A stretch of 64,000 bases of DNA from Exiguobacterium sp. 9-2 (lineage in GTDB: Bacteria > Bacillota > Bacilli > Exiguobacteriales > Exiguobacteriaceae): positions 1,815,127-1,879,126 of the forward strand of contig NZ_CP142850.1 of assembly GCF_036287235.1 (NCBI RefSeq). The letters are read 5' to 3'. Each line of letters starts with the position of its first letter. Positions within the stretch are counted from its first letter, which is position 1. Shown here in pieces: positions 25,014 through 34,325 of the stretch. Both the position numbers and the translations under genes were made by a program. Under the pieces are notes generated by a model. That model made no database searches. It worked only from the letters and a program-made list of their open reading frames with translations, and was not told where the DNA came from.

Positions 25014-26116
25014 CGCTCTACCTCCTTCATCAATACCGTTCGGTCGTTTGGACAAGACCGTATGACGACGCTGTACTCCAAGTGCAAGAGTGCTTCTTTA
25101 ATCTGTTGCTTTCGAAGACCAAGACGAATCATGTCTTTTCCGTCAACAGCGAGCTCTTTGCGACCGCGAATCGGTAAATCCGATCGATCCGGATAATCCA
25201 TTCCAGTCATCTCCCGCAGAATCGCCAGTTCTTCATCCGACAATTGATAACGATCCCAGTCCTGTAACGGTCGGTATAACAGAGGGACTAAACGCACAGC
25301 GAGCTGCATTTGATGTTTCGATCGTTTCCAGCGTGTCAATTGATCGCGCGTTAGACCGGCATCAAGTACGAGTGTCCAGACGGCATCCTTTGAAACACCC
25401 CGAAACGATTGCTTGGCGAGTCTCTCGACGATTTCTGAAGTCATGCCGGGTAGATAGCGTTCGATCCCTGTCCGGAGCATCGCCTGTAACGCCTGCTGTT
25501 TCCCTGGACCAAGTAAGAGCTTCTCAAACTCGGTCGCGATCCGCTCAATCGCAACGGCCTCTAGATGCGGAGCGAGTTCAAAGATTGCTTGCTCGGTCGT
25601 CTCCTCAAGCGAAAAATCAAGTTGACTCATAAAGCGGAACGCCCGCATCATACGGAGTGCATCTTCATTAAAACGTTCGACTGGTTCACCGACCGTGCGG
25701 ATGATCCGCTCTTCGATGTCGCGCGCTCCGCCGAACAAATCCACACGTCCGGATGGTCTGAGTGCCATCGCGTTGATCGTAAAATCACGCCGGGTCAAAT
25801 CCTCTTCCAAACTAACGCCAAGCGTCACCGCATCCGGTCGCCTACGATCGCTATAGGTTGCTTCCGAGCGGAACGTCGTGATTTCGTACGGTACGTGGTT
25901 GAGAACAACCGTTACGGTTCCATGCTCGAGCCCTGTCGGAATGACGACAGGGAATAAGTCGATGATCTGTTCCGGTAACATCGAACTCGCTAAATCATAG
26001 TCTCCTGGTGTCCGGTCGAGTAACATGTCGCGAACGGCACCACCAACGATATAAGCCTCACCACCCGCTTGTTCGATCGTCTGAATGATATGATGCGCGC
26101 CTTCAAGCAAGTTCAT
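24983..26116 (-). CDS. cca: CCA-adding tRNA nucleotidyltransferase
   Basis: A 377-residue class II nucleotidyltransferase that builds or repairs the 3' CCA of tRNA. The head has GGAVRDMLLDRTPGDYDLAS with the DxD metal pair, the neck has RRDFTINAMA, and EDALRMMRAFRF is the template arginine/aspartate region. The ATG at 26116 lies 14 bases inside bshA. The end overlaps birA by 31 bases, so translation of the trio bshA-cca-birA is likely coupled. The longer frame to 26248 runs inside bshA and was not used. Confidence 0.93.
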   Translation of the reverse strand: MNLLEGAHHIIQTIEQAGGEAYIVGGAVRDMLLDRTPGDYDLASSMLPEQIIDLFPVVIPTGLEHGTVTVVLNHVPYEITTFRSEATYSDRRRPDAVTLGVSLEEDLTRRDFTINAMALRPSGRVDLFGGARDIEERIIRTVGEPVERFNEDALRMMRAFRFMSQLDFSLEETTEQAIFELAPHLEAVAIERIATEFEKLLLGPGKQQALQAMLRTGIERYLPGMTSEIVERLAKQSFRGVSKDAVWTLVLDAGLTRDQLTRWKRSKHQMQLAVRLVPLLYRPLQDWDRYQLSDEELAILREMTGMDYPDRSDLPIRGRKELAVDGKDMIRLGLRKQQIKEALLHLEYSVVIRSCPNDRTVLMKEVERWHTQSENKS

Positions 26117-27245
26117 GACGCGCACACACCCGTTCATAGACTTGTTCATAACGACGGACGATCTCATTCGAATCAAAACGACGACGAGTATCGCGAATAC
26201 CCTCTTCTGCCATCCGTTCTCGTAACAACGGATCATCCGCAAGTTCACCGATGCGCGCCGCAGCGACCTTAACGTCGTAAGTCGGAACGATATATCCTGT
26301 CACGCCGTCCTGAATGACTTCTGGTAATCCACCCGCTGTCGAGACGACACTTGGGACACCAATTGCCATCGCCTCGAGGACGACGAGTCCAAACGCTTCT
26401 TTTTCCGACAGCAACACATGAATGTCACTGATGGCGAGCAGCTGCGCGACATGTTCCTGTTTACCAGCGAAAATGACTTTGTCGTCAATGCCAAGTTCCT
26501 TCGCACGACGTCTCGTTTGTCCCATCTCTGGACCATCTCCGACGAGCAACAGACGCATCTTCCGATCTTTTGCCGCGATTGCGAATGCCGCGACTGTATC
26601 GTCAATTCGTTTGACCGGTCGGAAGTTCGAGATATGGATGACGACGACTTCATCCGATTCGATACCGTAATGCCGCTTCAATCGTTCATCCCGCATCGGA
26701 TAATAGACACTCTCATCAATCGAGTTCGCGATGACATCGATGTCGTAATGGGCGTTAAGTGTCGCATTCGTCTCAAGCGCAAGACTCTCAGAAACAGCCG
26801 TGACCGCATCCGATTGTTCGATACCATACCGAATGGCCGGTTGCATCTCTAAGTCCTGACCGATGACGGTGATGTCTGTTCCATGTAATGTCGTGACGAC
26901 GGCGACGCCTTTTTTCTTCGCCATGTTTCGTCCGAGTTCTGCACAAACGGCATGCGGAACAGCGTAATGGGCGTGGATCACATCGAGATCGAATAAATCA
27001 ATGATTTCTGCGACTTTTGACGCTAACGTAATGTCATAGGGTGGATATTTAAAAACAGAATACTGGTTGACCTCAACCAAATGGACCGTGATGTTTGGTC
27101 GATATTCCGTCAGCCGAAACGGCATGCTCGATGTAATGAAGTGAACGTCATGTCCACGATCTGCTAGCTTCATACCAAGTTCAGTCGCGACAACCCCACT
27201 ACCGCCGACTGATGGATAACAGAGAATCCCAATTGCTTTTTTCAT
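26103..27245 (-). CDS. bshA: Bacillithiol biosynthesis glycosyltransferase BshA
   Basis: A 380-residue GT4 enzyme that joins UDP-GlcNAc and L-malate, the first step of bacillithiol. N-terminal GILCYPSVGGSGVVATELG and the C-terminal EX7E motif (EKEAFGLVVLEAMAIG) are typical. In Bacillus the deacetylase bshB1 and mgsA precede it; here they are absent and the neighbour is a divergent YitT gene. Bacillithiol disulfide reductase is encoded at 50.6 kb in this window, so the thiol system is likely complete. Confidence 0.94.
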   Translation of the reverse strand: MKKAIGILCYPSVGGSGVVATELGMKLADRGHDVHFITSSMPFRLTEYRPNITVHLVEVNQYSVFKYPPYDITLASKVAEIIDLFDLDVIHAHYAVPHAVCAELGRNMAKKKGVAVVTTLHGTDITVIGQDLEMQPAIRYGIEQSDAVTAVSESLALETNATLNAHYDIDVIANSIDESVYYPMRDERLKRHYGIESDEVVVIHISNFRPVKRIDDTVAAFAIAAKDRKMRLLLVGDGPEMGQTRRRAKELGIDDKVIFAGKQEHVAQLLAISDIHVLLSEKEAFGLVVLEAMAIGVPSVVSTAGGLPEVIQDGVTGYIVPTYDVKVAAARIGELADDPLLRERMAEEGIRDTRRRFDSNEIVRRYEQVYERVCARHELA

Positions 27246-27415
27246 GATAAAACCACACTCTCTTTATGACTTCTATTCGTCTCTATTCTAAGCAATATCG
27301 ATCAGAATGACCATACTGATCACTTTTCGACTGATTTTCGTAGGAAAAGCTAGTCTTTTTCCGACCGTGCCGTTACCCTAGAGAAAGAGTCTTGATTTGA
27401 AAGGAGCACACGGAA

Positions 27416-28303
27416 ATGGCACCTCCATTCCAGTTTCCGATTCGGGTTCAGAACATTCTCTGGATTTTAGTCGGGTCATTCATCTTTGCTTTTGGTATTT
27501 ATCATTTTAACGTCCAAAACGAATTGGCAGAGGGCGGTTTCACCGGAATCACGCTGATTCTAAAAGGACTGTTCGGGTTATCACCATCGATCACGAACTT
27601 AGTGCTGAACGTTCCTCTCTTTTTCGTCAGCTATAAGATTTTAGGGCGAACGACGTTCGTCTATACGTTGATTGGTACATTCAGTTTTTCCTTTTGGTAC
27701 GGAGTGATTGCGAAGTATTCACCACTCGTGATTGATTTACGAGAAGACATGGTCCTTGCTGCCCTGTTTGCAGGTGTGTTCATCGGGGTGGGACTCGGAA
27801 TCATCTTCAACAATGGCGGAACGACGGGTGGTGTCGATATCATTGCTCGTCTGACGAAACGCTACTTTGGTTGGTCGATCGGTCGAACGTTCTTAGTCTT
27901 TGACTTCTTCGTCATCGTTGCTTCTTTGACGTATCTCGATTATAAGCAGGCAATGTATACGTTACTTGCCGTCTACGTCGGTGCCCGTGTCATCGATTGG
28001 ATGCAAGAAGGCACTTACGCTGGTAAAGCGGCGATGATCATCAGTGACCACCGGACGGAGATCGCGGACGGCATCCATGCGACGATGAACCGAGGTACGA
28101 CCCGTCTGATTGCGAAGGGTGGATACTCGGGACGCGACCTCGAAGTATTATATGTCGTCGTCGCTCGAAACGAGATCAATCGCTTGAAGACACTCGTTAA
28201 AAGTGTCGATCAGCATGCCTTCATCACCTTGCATGATGTCTATGAGGTGACGGGGGAAGGTTTCACGTTCGATGAGAATCGGATTCCGATCAAAGAAACG
28301 TAA
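27416..28303 (+). CDS. YitT-family membrane protein (YpjC type)
   Basis: A 295-residue protein with five or six membrane helices in the first 190 residues (DUF161) and a C-terminal DUF2179 domain (GGYSGRDLEVLYVVVARNEI), a PII-like cytosolic module. The GGTTGGVDIIAR loop is the family signature. Transport function is suspected but not known. AAAGGAG lies eight bases upstream. An inverted repeat (GGAAAAG with CTTTTTCC) lies about 40 bases upstream of the start. It is divergent from bshA. Confidence 0.88.
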   Translation: MAPPFQFPIRVQNILWILVGSFIFAFGIYHFNVQNELAEGGFTGITLILKGLFGLSPSITNLVLNVPLFFVSYKILGRTTFVYTLIGTFSFSFWYGVIAKYSPLVIDLREDMVLAALFAGVFIGVGLGIIFNNGGTTGGVDIIARLTKRYFGWSIGRTFLVFDFFVIVASLTYLDYKQAMYTLLAVYVGARVIDWMQEGTYAGKAAMIISDHRTEIADGIHATMNRGTTRLIAKGGYSGRDLEVLYVVVARNEINRLKTLVKSVDQHAFITLHDVYEVTGEGFTFDENRIPIKET

Positions 28304-28340
28304 AAAACACGGATCGCTCGTTTGAGCGATCCGTGTTTTT
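28303..28340. terminator. Bidirectional terminator between yitT-type gene and yugP
   Basis: ACACGGATCGCTC pairs with GAGCGATCCGTGT around a GTTT loop, with A and T runs on the two sides. It lies between convergent genes. Confidence 0.9.
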
Positions 28341-28344
28341 CGTT

Positions 28345-29025
28345 TTAGTCATCACTTGACGGGTTGAAGACGATTAGTGCGAGACGAAGGAACTCGGCGA
28401 CGGCAACGAGTGTTGCCGCGACGTATGTCCAAGCGGCTGCGTTCAAGACACGGCGTGAACCACGTTCTTCTTCCGCGTCGATGATTCCGTGATCTGTCAA
28501 TTGCGCCATTGCTCGGTTCGAAGCATCGAACTCGACCGGTAACGTGACGAGTTGGAAGATGACCGCTCCAAGCATCAGGACGACACCTAGCATCGCAAGA
28601 CCAGTGAACCCAGCGAATAGACCAATCAACAATAGAGGGAACGATAAGTTCGACGTGATTGAGGCGACAGGTGCAATGCGGTGCCGGACACGCATCATGT
28701 TATAATCCGTCGCATCTTGGATGACGTGACCAATTTCGTGTGCCGCAATCGAAACGGCTGAGACCGTCGAACCGTAATAGACGTCTTCTGAAAGCCGGAC
28801 GACTTTATTTGTCGGATCATAATGATCGGACATCGTTCCACCAATCGGCTCTAGCCGGACGTTCGTAATCCCGTTCTGCTTCATGATGAAGTCAGCGACC
28901 TGTGCTCCTGTCACCCCACTCTGAATCGGAACATCTTGATATTTTTTATAGGTGCTCCGCACCCGCATCTGAGCCCAAATCGGGACGATCATGATGATCG
29001 CGAGATAAATCAAATAGTTTGCCAC
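28345..29025 (-). CDS. YugP-type membrane zinc metallopeptidase
   Basis: A 226-residue membrane protease. An N-terminal helix is followed by VVRLSEDVYYGSTVSAVSIAAHEIGH, whose HEIGH gives the HExxH zinc site, then two further helices (about 115-165), and FDASNRA, where the family has a third acidic ligand. Role unknown; likely membrane protein quality control. It is a single gene, 45 bases downstream of ypjA. Confidence 0.88.
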   Translation of the reverse strand: MANYLIYLAIIMIVPIWAQMRVRSTYKKYQDVPIQSGVTGAQVADFIMKQNGITNVRLEPIGGTMSDHYDPTNKVVRLSEDVYYGSTVSAVSIAAHEIGHVIQDATDYNMMRVRHRIAPVASITSNLSFPLLLIGLFAGFTGLAMLGVVLMLGAVIFQLVTLPVEFDASNRAMAQLTDHGIIDAEEERGSRRVLNAAAWTYVAATLVAVAEFLRLALIVFNPSSDD

Positions 29026-29069
29026 GAGACATCGTTCCTTTCTTTTTTGTTTATAGGTCTATTTTATGT

Positions 29070-29681
29070 TCAAGCGACCTTATTGTCAATTGAATCGCGT
29101 GCGACAAACAGATATCCCATCAAAAGACATAATCCAGTCAACCAGAAAGAACCGTATCCGATCCATTTGATGTGCTCTGCAAGCGCCGGGTAGCGGGGCC
29201 ATTGCCCAAGGACATAATCGACGACATCGTTATGAACGACCCAAATCGCAACGAGAACAAGCTCCTTGACGCGAAATGTCATCAAAGGACTGAATAACAA
29301 CGCCTGAAACGCCATCGCTCCGTGCGACACCATCAGCATCAGTGCCATCGTTGTTAAGTAGGCGTTTGATGTGCCGAGTTCGTTCAACATCAAGGCATTC
29401 ATGACGACCGCCCAGACACCATATTTGATCAATGTCACGAATGCGAGCGCTTCAAACAAGCGGGAACGTCGTCCGAAAATCCATAGAAAAACGATGATCG
29501 TAAAGAACAGCGATGCGGTTGGGCTATCCGGAATGAACGGATAGAAGTACCACTTCGATGTCGCGAGTTGTGGTTCATACCAGTAGTAGCCGTATAAGGT
29601 GCCTGCTAAGTTGATCAATCCGACGATCCAAAGCACGGCTTTATGACGGAGTAAAGTAAATATTCCTTGCAATCGTTTCAC
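29070..29681 (-). CDS. ypjA: YpjA, DUF1405 membrane protein
   Basis: A 203-residue protein with about five membrane helices, family DUF1405. GTLYGYYWYEPQL and the C-terminal YVLGQWPRYP are typical. Function unknown. It directly follows the qcr operon, as in Bacillus, but a terminator stands between them here. Confidence 0.85.
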   Translation of the reverse strand: MKRLQGIFTLLRHKAVLWIVGLINLAGTLYGYYWYEPQLATSKWYFYPFIPDSPTASLFFTIIVFLWIFGRRSRLFEALAFVTLIKYGVWAVVMNALMLNELGTSNAYLTTMALMLMVSHGAMAFQALLFSPLMTFRVKELVLVAIWVVHNDVVDYVLGQWPRYPALAEHIKWIGYGSFWLTGLCLLMGYLFVARDSIDNKVA

Positions 29682-29693
29682 CTCATCATCGAC

Positions 29694-29723
29694 AAAAGCC
29701 GGAGGATTGCTCCCCCGGCTTTT
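29694..29723 (-). terminator. Terminator of qcrABC
   Basis: AAAAGCCGG pairs with CCGGCTTTT around a G/C-rich loop, with T bases following on the minus strand. It separates qcrC from ypjA, although the T run is short, so read-through into ypjA is possible. Confidence 0.75.
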
Positions 29724-29726
29724 GGC

Positions 29727-30518
29727 TTATTTATTGTTTTCGCCGCCTTCACCGTATGAAGCGATGAATTTCGCAAGTTCTTTATGATCGGCATCTGAGC
29801 CTTTGAACTGACCAGCCGGCATCGAACCGACACCTTTGACTGCGATATCATAAATCTCTTTTTCAGTCTTTTTCGTTCCGACGAGCGCTGGAGCTGCTGC
29901 TCCACCTTCGAGGTTCTTACCATGACAGTTGACACATGACTGGTTCGAATAAATTTCGTATCCTTTTGCCGATGTATCAATTTTTGGTCCTTCGTTCATC
30001 GTCAACTCACCTTGCTTGTGGATGGTATCCCAGTGTGTCGTTTGAACAGATTCCCATGTCAAGAAGACGATCGAGACGACTGCGAGGAGCATCATGCTGA
30101 CGGCGACTGGCCGTTTCGCAGGACGGCGTTCAAGACCTTGGTCGAGCCATGGCGCGACGAGAAGTGCTGTGAACGCAAGACCTGGAAGGATGACTGTTCC
30201 CATCAAGATGTATGGACCTGCAGCGAATTGGTATTTCAAGAGCTGATAGAGGAATAGGAAGTACCAGTCCGGAAGTGGAATGTACGACGTATTCGTCGGA
30301 TCGGCAATGTTTTGAAGTGGTGCTGCTTCTACGATTGTCAGAGTCATGAAGCCGATCAAGAAGACCGCTCCAACCATCCATTCGCGAAGTAAGAAGTTCG
30401 GCCAGAACGCTTCCGTTCGACCTGGATATTCCGAATAGTCTTTTGACTTGTTCGGCATCCGGTTATTGATCGACACCCGTGAATCGGTGACGAATTTCAT
30501 TCCTTTACCACGATGCAT
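29727..30518 (-). CDS. qcrC: Menaquinol:cytochrome c reductase cytochrome b/c subunit
   Basis: A 263-residue fusion. The N-terminal half is subunit IV-like with three or four helices (PLPDWYFLFLYQLLKY near the quinol site); the C-terminal quarter is a cytochrome c with the haem site CVNCH and a distal Met in GSMPAG. It passes electrons from the bc complex to cytochrome c oxidase at the outer membrane face. GGGGGAG lies seven bases upstream of the ATG. Confidence 0.94.
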   Translation of the reverse strand: MHRGKGMKFVTDSRVSINNRMPNKSKDYSEYPGRTEAFWPNFLLREWMVGAVFLIGFMTLTIVEAAPLQNIADPTNTSYIPLPDWYFLFLYQLLKYQFAAGPYILMGTVILPGLAFTALLVAPWLDQGLERRPAKRPVAVSMMLLAVVSIVFLTWESVQTTHWDTIHKQGELTMNEGPKIDTSAKGYEIYSNQSCVNCHGKNLEGGAAAPALVGTKKTEKEIYDIAVKGVGSMPAGQFKGSDADHKELAKFIASYGEGGENNK

Positions 30519-30558
30519 CGTGTTCTCCCCCTTTTTTGTTGTCTAGATGATAGTCGGT

Positions 30559-31230
30559 TTAAAGTGGTCCAGAGATCCCTTGTTTACGGATCATCATGAA
30601 GTGGGCCCCGAGCAAGACGAACAATGCTGCAGGAAGGAAGAAGACGTGAATCGCAAAGAATCGAGCGATTGTACTTGCGCCGACGATTTCTCCACCCGCA
30701 AGGAGGGTCTTCGCGATACCACCGATGACCGGGATACTTTCAGCAATCTGAATCGTAACTTTTGTCGCGAACAACGCTTTCATGTCCCAAGGCAATAGGT
30801 ATCCTGTCAGACCGAGAGCTAAGACGACGAAGAACAAGAGAACTCCGACGACCCAGTTCAATTCACGTGGTTTTTTGTATGAACCAGTGAAGAAGACACG
30901 TAATGTATGTAGGAACAACATTACGATAACGACAGACGCACCCCAGTGGTGCATACCACGAACGATTTGTCCGTGTGCGACTTCGTTTTGTAGATAGTAG
31001 ACGGACGCGTGTGCGTTGATGATGTCCGGTACATAATACATCGTCAAGAACATCCCCGAAAGAATCTGGATGACGATCGTAAAGAACGTCAATCCGCCAA
31101 AACAATAAACGAAAGCTGAAAAGTTATGTGCCGGGTTGACGTGCTCCGGTACTTCATGATCGGCGATGTCTCGCCAGAGCGGCGTAATATCAACGCGCTC
31201 ATCAATCCAATCATAGATTTTTTGCATCAT
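30559..31230 (-). CDS. qcrB: Menaquinol:cytochrome c reductase cytochrome b subunit
   Basis: A 223-residue cytochrome b6-type protein with four membrane helices. Paired haem ligands are visible in HWGASVVIVMLFLHTLRVF and in FFAIHVFFLPAALFVLLGAHF. GGLTFFTIVIQILSG and LTGYLLPWD are family signatures. It lies three bases after qcrA. Confidence 0.95.
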   Translation of the reverse strand: MMQKIYDWIDERVDITPLWRDIADHEVPEHVNPAHNFSAFVYCFGGLTFFTIVIQILSGMFLTMYYVPDIINAHASVYYLQNEVAHGQIVRGMHHWGASVVIVMLFLHTLRVFFTGSYKKPRELNWVVGVLLFFVVLALGLTGYLLPWDMKALFATKVTIQIAESIPVIGGIAKTLLAGGEIVGASTIARFFAIHVFFLPAALFVLLGAHFMMIRKQGISGPL

Positions 31231-31233
31231 CGC

Positions 31234-31740
31234 TTACGCACCTCTTTCGACTGGTTTACCAAGGTAGAGGTAACCATCTTTCTGTTGCATTTCATACTCA
31301 TCGAGTGGTTTCGTTGGAGGCGTACCAGGTACGTTCGTGCCATCCTTCGTATACCGTCCGAAGTGACATGGGCAATAGAATTGCTCCGGGTGCGTTGGAT
31401 CTGCGCCGAAGCTGACTTGGCAACCTAAGTGTTTACAAATCGGTGAAAGGGCCAAAATTTCTCCCTTATCATCTTTGAACACCCAAGCCGACAACGTTTC
31501 TTCGAACTCATACCACGCATCTTGCGTTTGTTTCTTGAAGTCGACCCGTTTTGGTTCTGTCGTGATATCCGACAACTTCATTACTTTTACTTTATCGCCT
31601 GCTCCTGATTTCTTCAGGACTGGATCAACTGCGAAGTTGACCATCGGCATGACCATTGTCGCAGCCATGAAACCGCCGACGCCTGTCAATGTATACGTCA
31701 AGAATTGACGACGTGTTACGTTAGACCCGTTTTGAGCCAT
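31234..31740 (-). CDS. qcrA: Menaquinol:cytochrome c reductase Rieske subunit
   Basis: A 168-residue iron-sulphur protein. An N-terminal TRRQFL motif followed by a hydrophobic helix suggests Tat-dependent insertion. The 2Fe-2S ligands are in CKHLGC and CPCHFG (C-x-H and C-x2-H). The ATG at 31740 has AAGGGGGG upstream; the frame to 31791 extends into the untranslated leader. First gene of qcrABC, with a good promoter at 31811-31839. Confidence 0.95.
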   Translation of the reverse strand: MAQNGSNVTRRQFLTYTLTGVGGFMAATMVMPMVNFAVDPVLKKSGAGDKVKVMKLSDITTEPKRVDFKKQTQDAWYEFEETLSAWVFKDDKGEILALSPICKHLGCQVSFGADPTHPEQFYCPCHFGRYTKDGTNVPGTPPTKPLDEYEMQQKDGYLYLGKPVERGA

Positions 31741-31810
31741 CTCGATCCCCCCTTGTGATGTACGCTGTGCCCCAAGACGACAGTACTTCACACAAATTTC
31801 TCACATGGTA

Positions 31811-31839
31811 ATAGTATCTTAATAAAATCATTGCGTCAA
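31811..31839 (-). promoter_or_regulatory. qcr operon promoter
   Basis: Minus strand TTGACG, 17-base spacer, TACTAT. Five of six positions agree in each hexamer. The start site would leave a leader of about 65 bases ahead of qcrA. Confidence 0.7.
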
Positions 31840-31844
31840 CCGCT

Positions 31845-32285
31845 TCATAGCGCGGTCCAACGGTTTCCTAACTGTTCGAGAACTTGTCCAACAAAATTCC
31901 CGACCATCTGACCTTGTTGGTCACGACTCATCGTCTCAAGAGCTAGACGTGGCACGTAGATAATCTCTTCTGCGGCAGTCTCCTTCCACCTTAAATCAGC
32001 GGTGATGAAGGTGATGAAACGGAATTGCCCGGAAGCAGCCGCTTGACGCCATCCTTCCAACTGTTCGATCGACGGTACATCGATGTAGGTCATGGCAGGT
32101 AAGAGCAACGCCCGTCCAGATAGCTGGCGTTCGACTTCGGACGCCACCGTCAATGTCATGTCTGCGCATTCCGCATAAGCATGCATCGCCTCATCGAAAC
32201 CGATCGGAAGCAAAGGCACGATTAGCGTGTCGATATACGCTTGCTCGCTTCGTGTCCGCTGTACGTCGGATGGTTTGAAACGCAA
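31845..32285 (-). CDS. ypiF: YpiF, DUF2487 protein
   Basis: A 146-residue soluble protein of the DUF2487 family, function unknown. The pattern MRFKPSDVQ, YIDTLIVPLLPIGF and the C-terminal FVGQVLEQLGNRW is family-like. The synteny with qcrABC is conserved in Bacillus, but here a qcr promoter stands between ypiF and qcrA. Confidence 0.82.
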   Translation of the reverse strand: MRFKPSDVQRTRSEQAYIDTLIVPLLPIGFDEAMHAYAECADMTLTVASEVERQLSGRALLLPAMTYIDVPSIEQLEGWRQAAASGQFRFITFITADLRWKETAAEEIIYVPRLALETMSRDQQGQMVGNFVGQVLEQLGNRWTAL

Positions 32286-32426
32286 GTCATTTCCCCCTTT
32301 CTTTCTTACTTACAATTCGTCACATTTAATGTATCATATCCACATTTCCTCCTGCTCTCTTAATGTGAACGTTTTATGAAATTCCACCCTATTTTTCTTC
32401 ATATTTTGCACAAATCTTCACATACG

Positions 32427-32461
32427 AAAAAGACTCTATCGCCTGTTATAAGCAATAGAGT
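32427..32461 (-). terminator. Terminator of the ypiA-ypiB unit
   Basis: Minus strand ACTCTATTGC pairs with GCGATAGAGT (one mismatch), followed by five T. It lies a few bases after the ypiB stop. Confidence 0.8.
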
Positions 32462-32468
32462 TCTTTGA

Positions 32469-32999
32469 TTAAGGGAGTTGATTTCGAACGAGACGTAACT
32501 GTTCGGAAAGGGAGTGGAATCGATGTTGATCGCGTGCATCAAGTGCTTCATCGATCAATCGGACCAACCGTTCTTCTTCTTGTCGATTGACCGTGACAGC
32601 GATGAAATGAGTCGCTTCATCTGCTAAACGCGGTTCAACAGCGACTTCCGGACGAAATGGATTTTCTTCCAGTAAAGACAAGTATTCATCGTCCATCATC
32701 ATGCCTTGGAAGTTTAGCTCGATGTAGATATCTTCCGATGTCAAACGAATGTCATGATACGCTTTTTCTGGATCTAGCGTCGTGACGTCCCCTTTTTTAA
32801 AAAGAAACGGTTCCGCATCGAATCCATATGTCGTCATGATGATGGCTTTCGGAGCGAAAGTCGCATTTTGAACGAAGTGTACCTGCTCGAGTTTTGCCTC
32901 GTTACGCAACCAGTAATCGATGATCCATTTTGCTTCCCGTCGCTTTAACGTGTAATAGGTCAAGATGCGGCGTAAGAATCGCTGCTTTCTCTCTATCAT
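32469..32999 (-). CDS. ypiB: YpiB, UPF0302 protein
   Basis: A 176-residue protein of the UPF0302/YpiB family, function unknown. YYTLKRREAKWIIDYWL, VHFVQNA, YHDIRLTSEDIYIELNF and LLEENPF match the family in order. The ATG at 32999 is chosen because it has AGG-rich bases at suitable distance and homologues begin close to there; an earlier ATG at 33050 would lie inside ypiA. It follows ypiA. Confidence 0.85.
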   Translation of the reverse strand: MIERKQRFLRRILTYYTLKRREAKWIIDYWLRNEAKLEQVHFVQNATFAPKAIIMTTYGFDAEPFLFKKGDVTTLDPEKAYHDIRLTSEDIYIELNFQGMMMDDEYLSLLEENPFRPEVAVEPRLADEATHFIAVTVNRQEEERLVRLIDEALDARDQHRFHSLSEQLRLVRNQLP

Positions 33000-33027
33000 C
33001 TCAATCCTACTCCCTTCTCCCGTGAAG

Positions 33028-34314
33028 TCATCCATCCATTCGTTCAACATAGTCGACGAGTTCGTTATCCTCTGGTGTCAACTGTGCAGCGCGTCGTAAG
33101 AGACGTTGTCCCTCTTCACGCCGTCCTTCCTCGACGAGTGCAAAACCATACTCTTTCAAGAAAAGCGCGTCTTCCGTGAATGCGCCTTCGACTATCGCAT
33201 AGTTCTCCATCGCTTGCGTGTATTCCTCTAACGCATATAAAGCGCGCGCCCGGTACCATGTCAGAATCGGAGCCGTGACATGTTCTTCAATGGCTGAGAT
33301 CGTCTCAATCATTGCTTCATGATCCTCGTCTTCTGCCAGTAACGAAAGCAAACGTTCCGCTGCGACGATTGATTCCGGGTTTAAAGCGAGTGCTTCACGT
33401 AACGCTTGAACACTTCCTGCGCGATCGCCGAGTTTGAGAAGGAATAAGGCTTCCATCGTCCGTAACTCGTCATTATAATCATCGCGCTCCATCCCTTGCT
33501 TGATGACGTTCAGTGCTTCTTTCGTCAGCCCAAGTTCGGCTTGGCTTTCCGCGTACGGTACATACGCTGATGTATAATCTGGATCCTGCGCAATCAATTG
33601 TTGGAATGTCTCGACTGCTTTTTGGTGTTGACCGACACGGTGAGCCGTCATCGCAAGACCAAACAGCGTATGCAAGTCGGAACGTTCTGCGACAGCACGT
33701 TCATACAGTGGAATCGCATCCTCAAATTGTCCTGTCATCGCGAGTGATTCCGCGTACAGGGCATCGAGCGGCAATTCAGCACGTAACTCTGGACGCTCTG
33801 CGATTTCAGCGAATAGTGGTACCGCTTGATCAAACGCACCGAGCGTCATGTAGAGCTCGGCTAATCCGTATGCCAGTAATGGTTCTTCAGGAGCGAGATT
33901 ACGTGCTTCCTTCAGCTTCGCTAATGCCACTTCGTCAAGACCTTGTGACTGATAGAGGTCAGCGAGTAATACGAGAGAACGGGGACCATATTCCATGTCC
34001 GTTGTGTCGACCTGCTCAAGGACAGAAATCGCTTCCTCTTCCCGGTCCAAATCGATATAACATTCTGCCAGTAACAAGGCGACTCCGGCGTTACCTGCGT
34101 ATTCGACGTAAAGCGGTGCCAATAGATTAACTGCTCGGTCTGATAATCCAAGTTCGATATAGAGATCGGCAACCGCGAGGCGATCCTCATCCGTCCCTGT
34201 CTTTTCGAGTTGTTCTAGTGTCGCTAAGGCTTCCGAGGTATGACCGTGTTCTAGTTCTTCGATGATGCCATTCAATACTTGTTCATTCAAGGCAAACGCC
34301 CCACTTTCTGTCAT
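33028..34314 (-). CDS. ypiA: YpiA, tetratricopeptide repeat protein
   Basis: A 428-residue all-helical protein built from about twelve TPR units (for example AEAMYMTLGAFDQAVPLF-like helices and GLAMTAHRVGQHQKAVETF). No signal peptide. It is a cytosolic scaffold of unknown partner. Located between aroA and ypiB as in Bacillus. The ATG at 34314 has a weak AGGCGG; a TTG eight codons on, after GGGGCG, is an alternative. Confidence 0.85.
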   Translation of the reverse strand: MTESGAFALNEQVLNGIIEELEHGHTSEALATLEQLEKTGTDEDRLAVADLYIELGLSDRAVNLLAPLYVEYAGNAGVALLLAECYIDLDREEEAISVLEQVDTTDMEYGPRSLVLLADLYQSQGLDEVALAKLKEARNLAPEEPLLAYGLAELYMTLGAFDQAVPLFAEIAERPELRAELPLDALYAESLAMTGQFEDAIPLYERAVAERSDLHTLFGLAMTAHRVGQHQKAVETFQQLIAQDPDYTSAYVPYAESQAELGLTKEALNVIKQGMERDDYNDELRTMEALFLLKLGDRAGSVQALREALALNPESIVAAERLLSLLAEDEDHEAMIETISAIEEHVTAPILTWYRARALYALEEYTQAMENYAIVEGAFTEDALFLKEYGFALVEEGRREEGQRLLRRAAQLTPEDNELVDYVERMDG

Positions 34315-34325
34315 CCGCCTATTTC

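Noticed and set aside
25013-25055. Longer N-terminus for birA
   Set aside because: The added residues lie inside cca and precede the strong SD; homologues begin at the chosen ATG.
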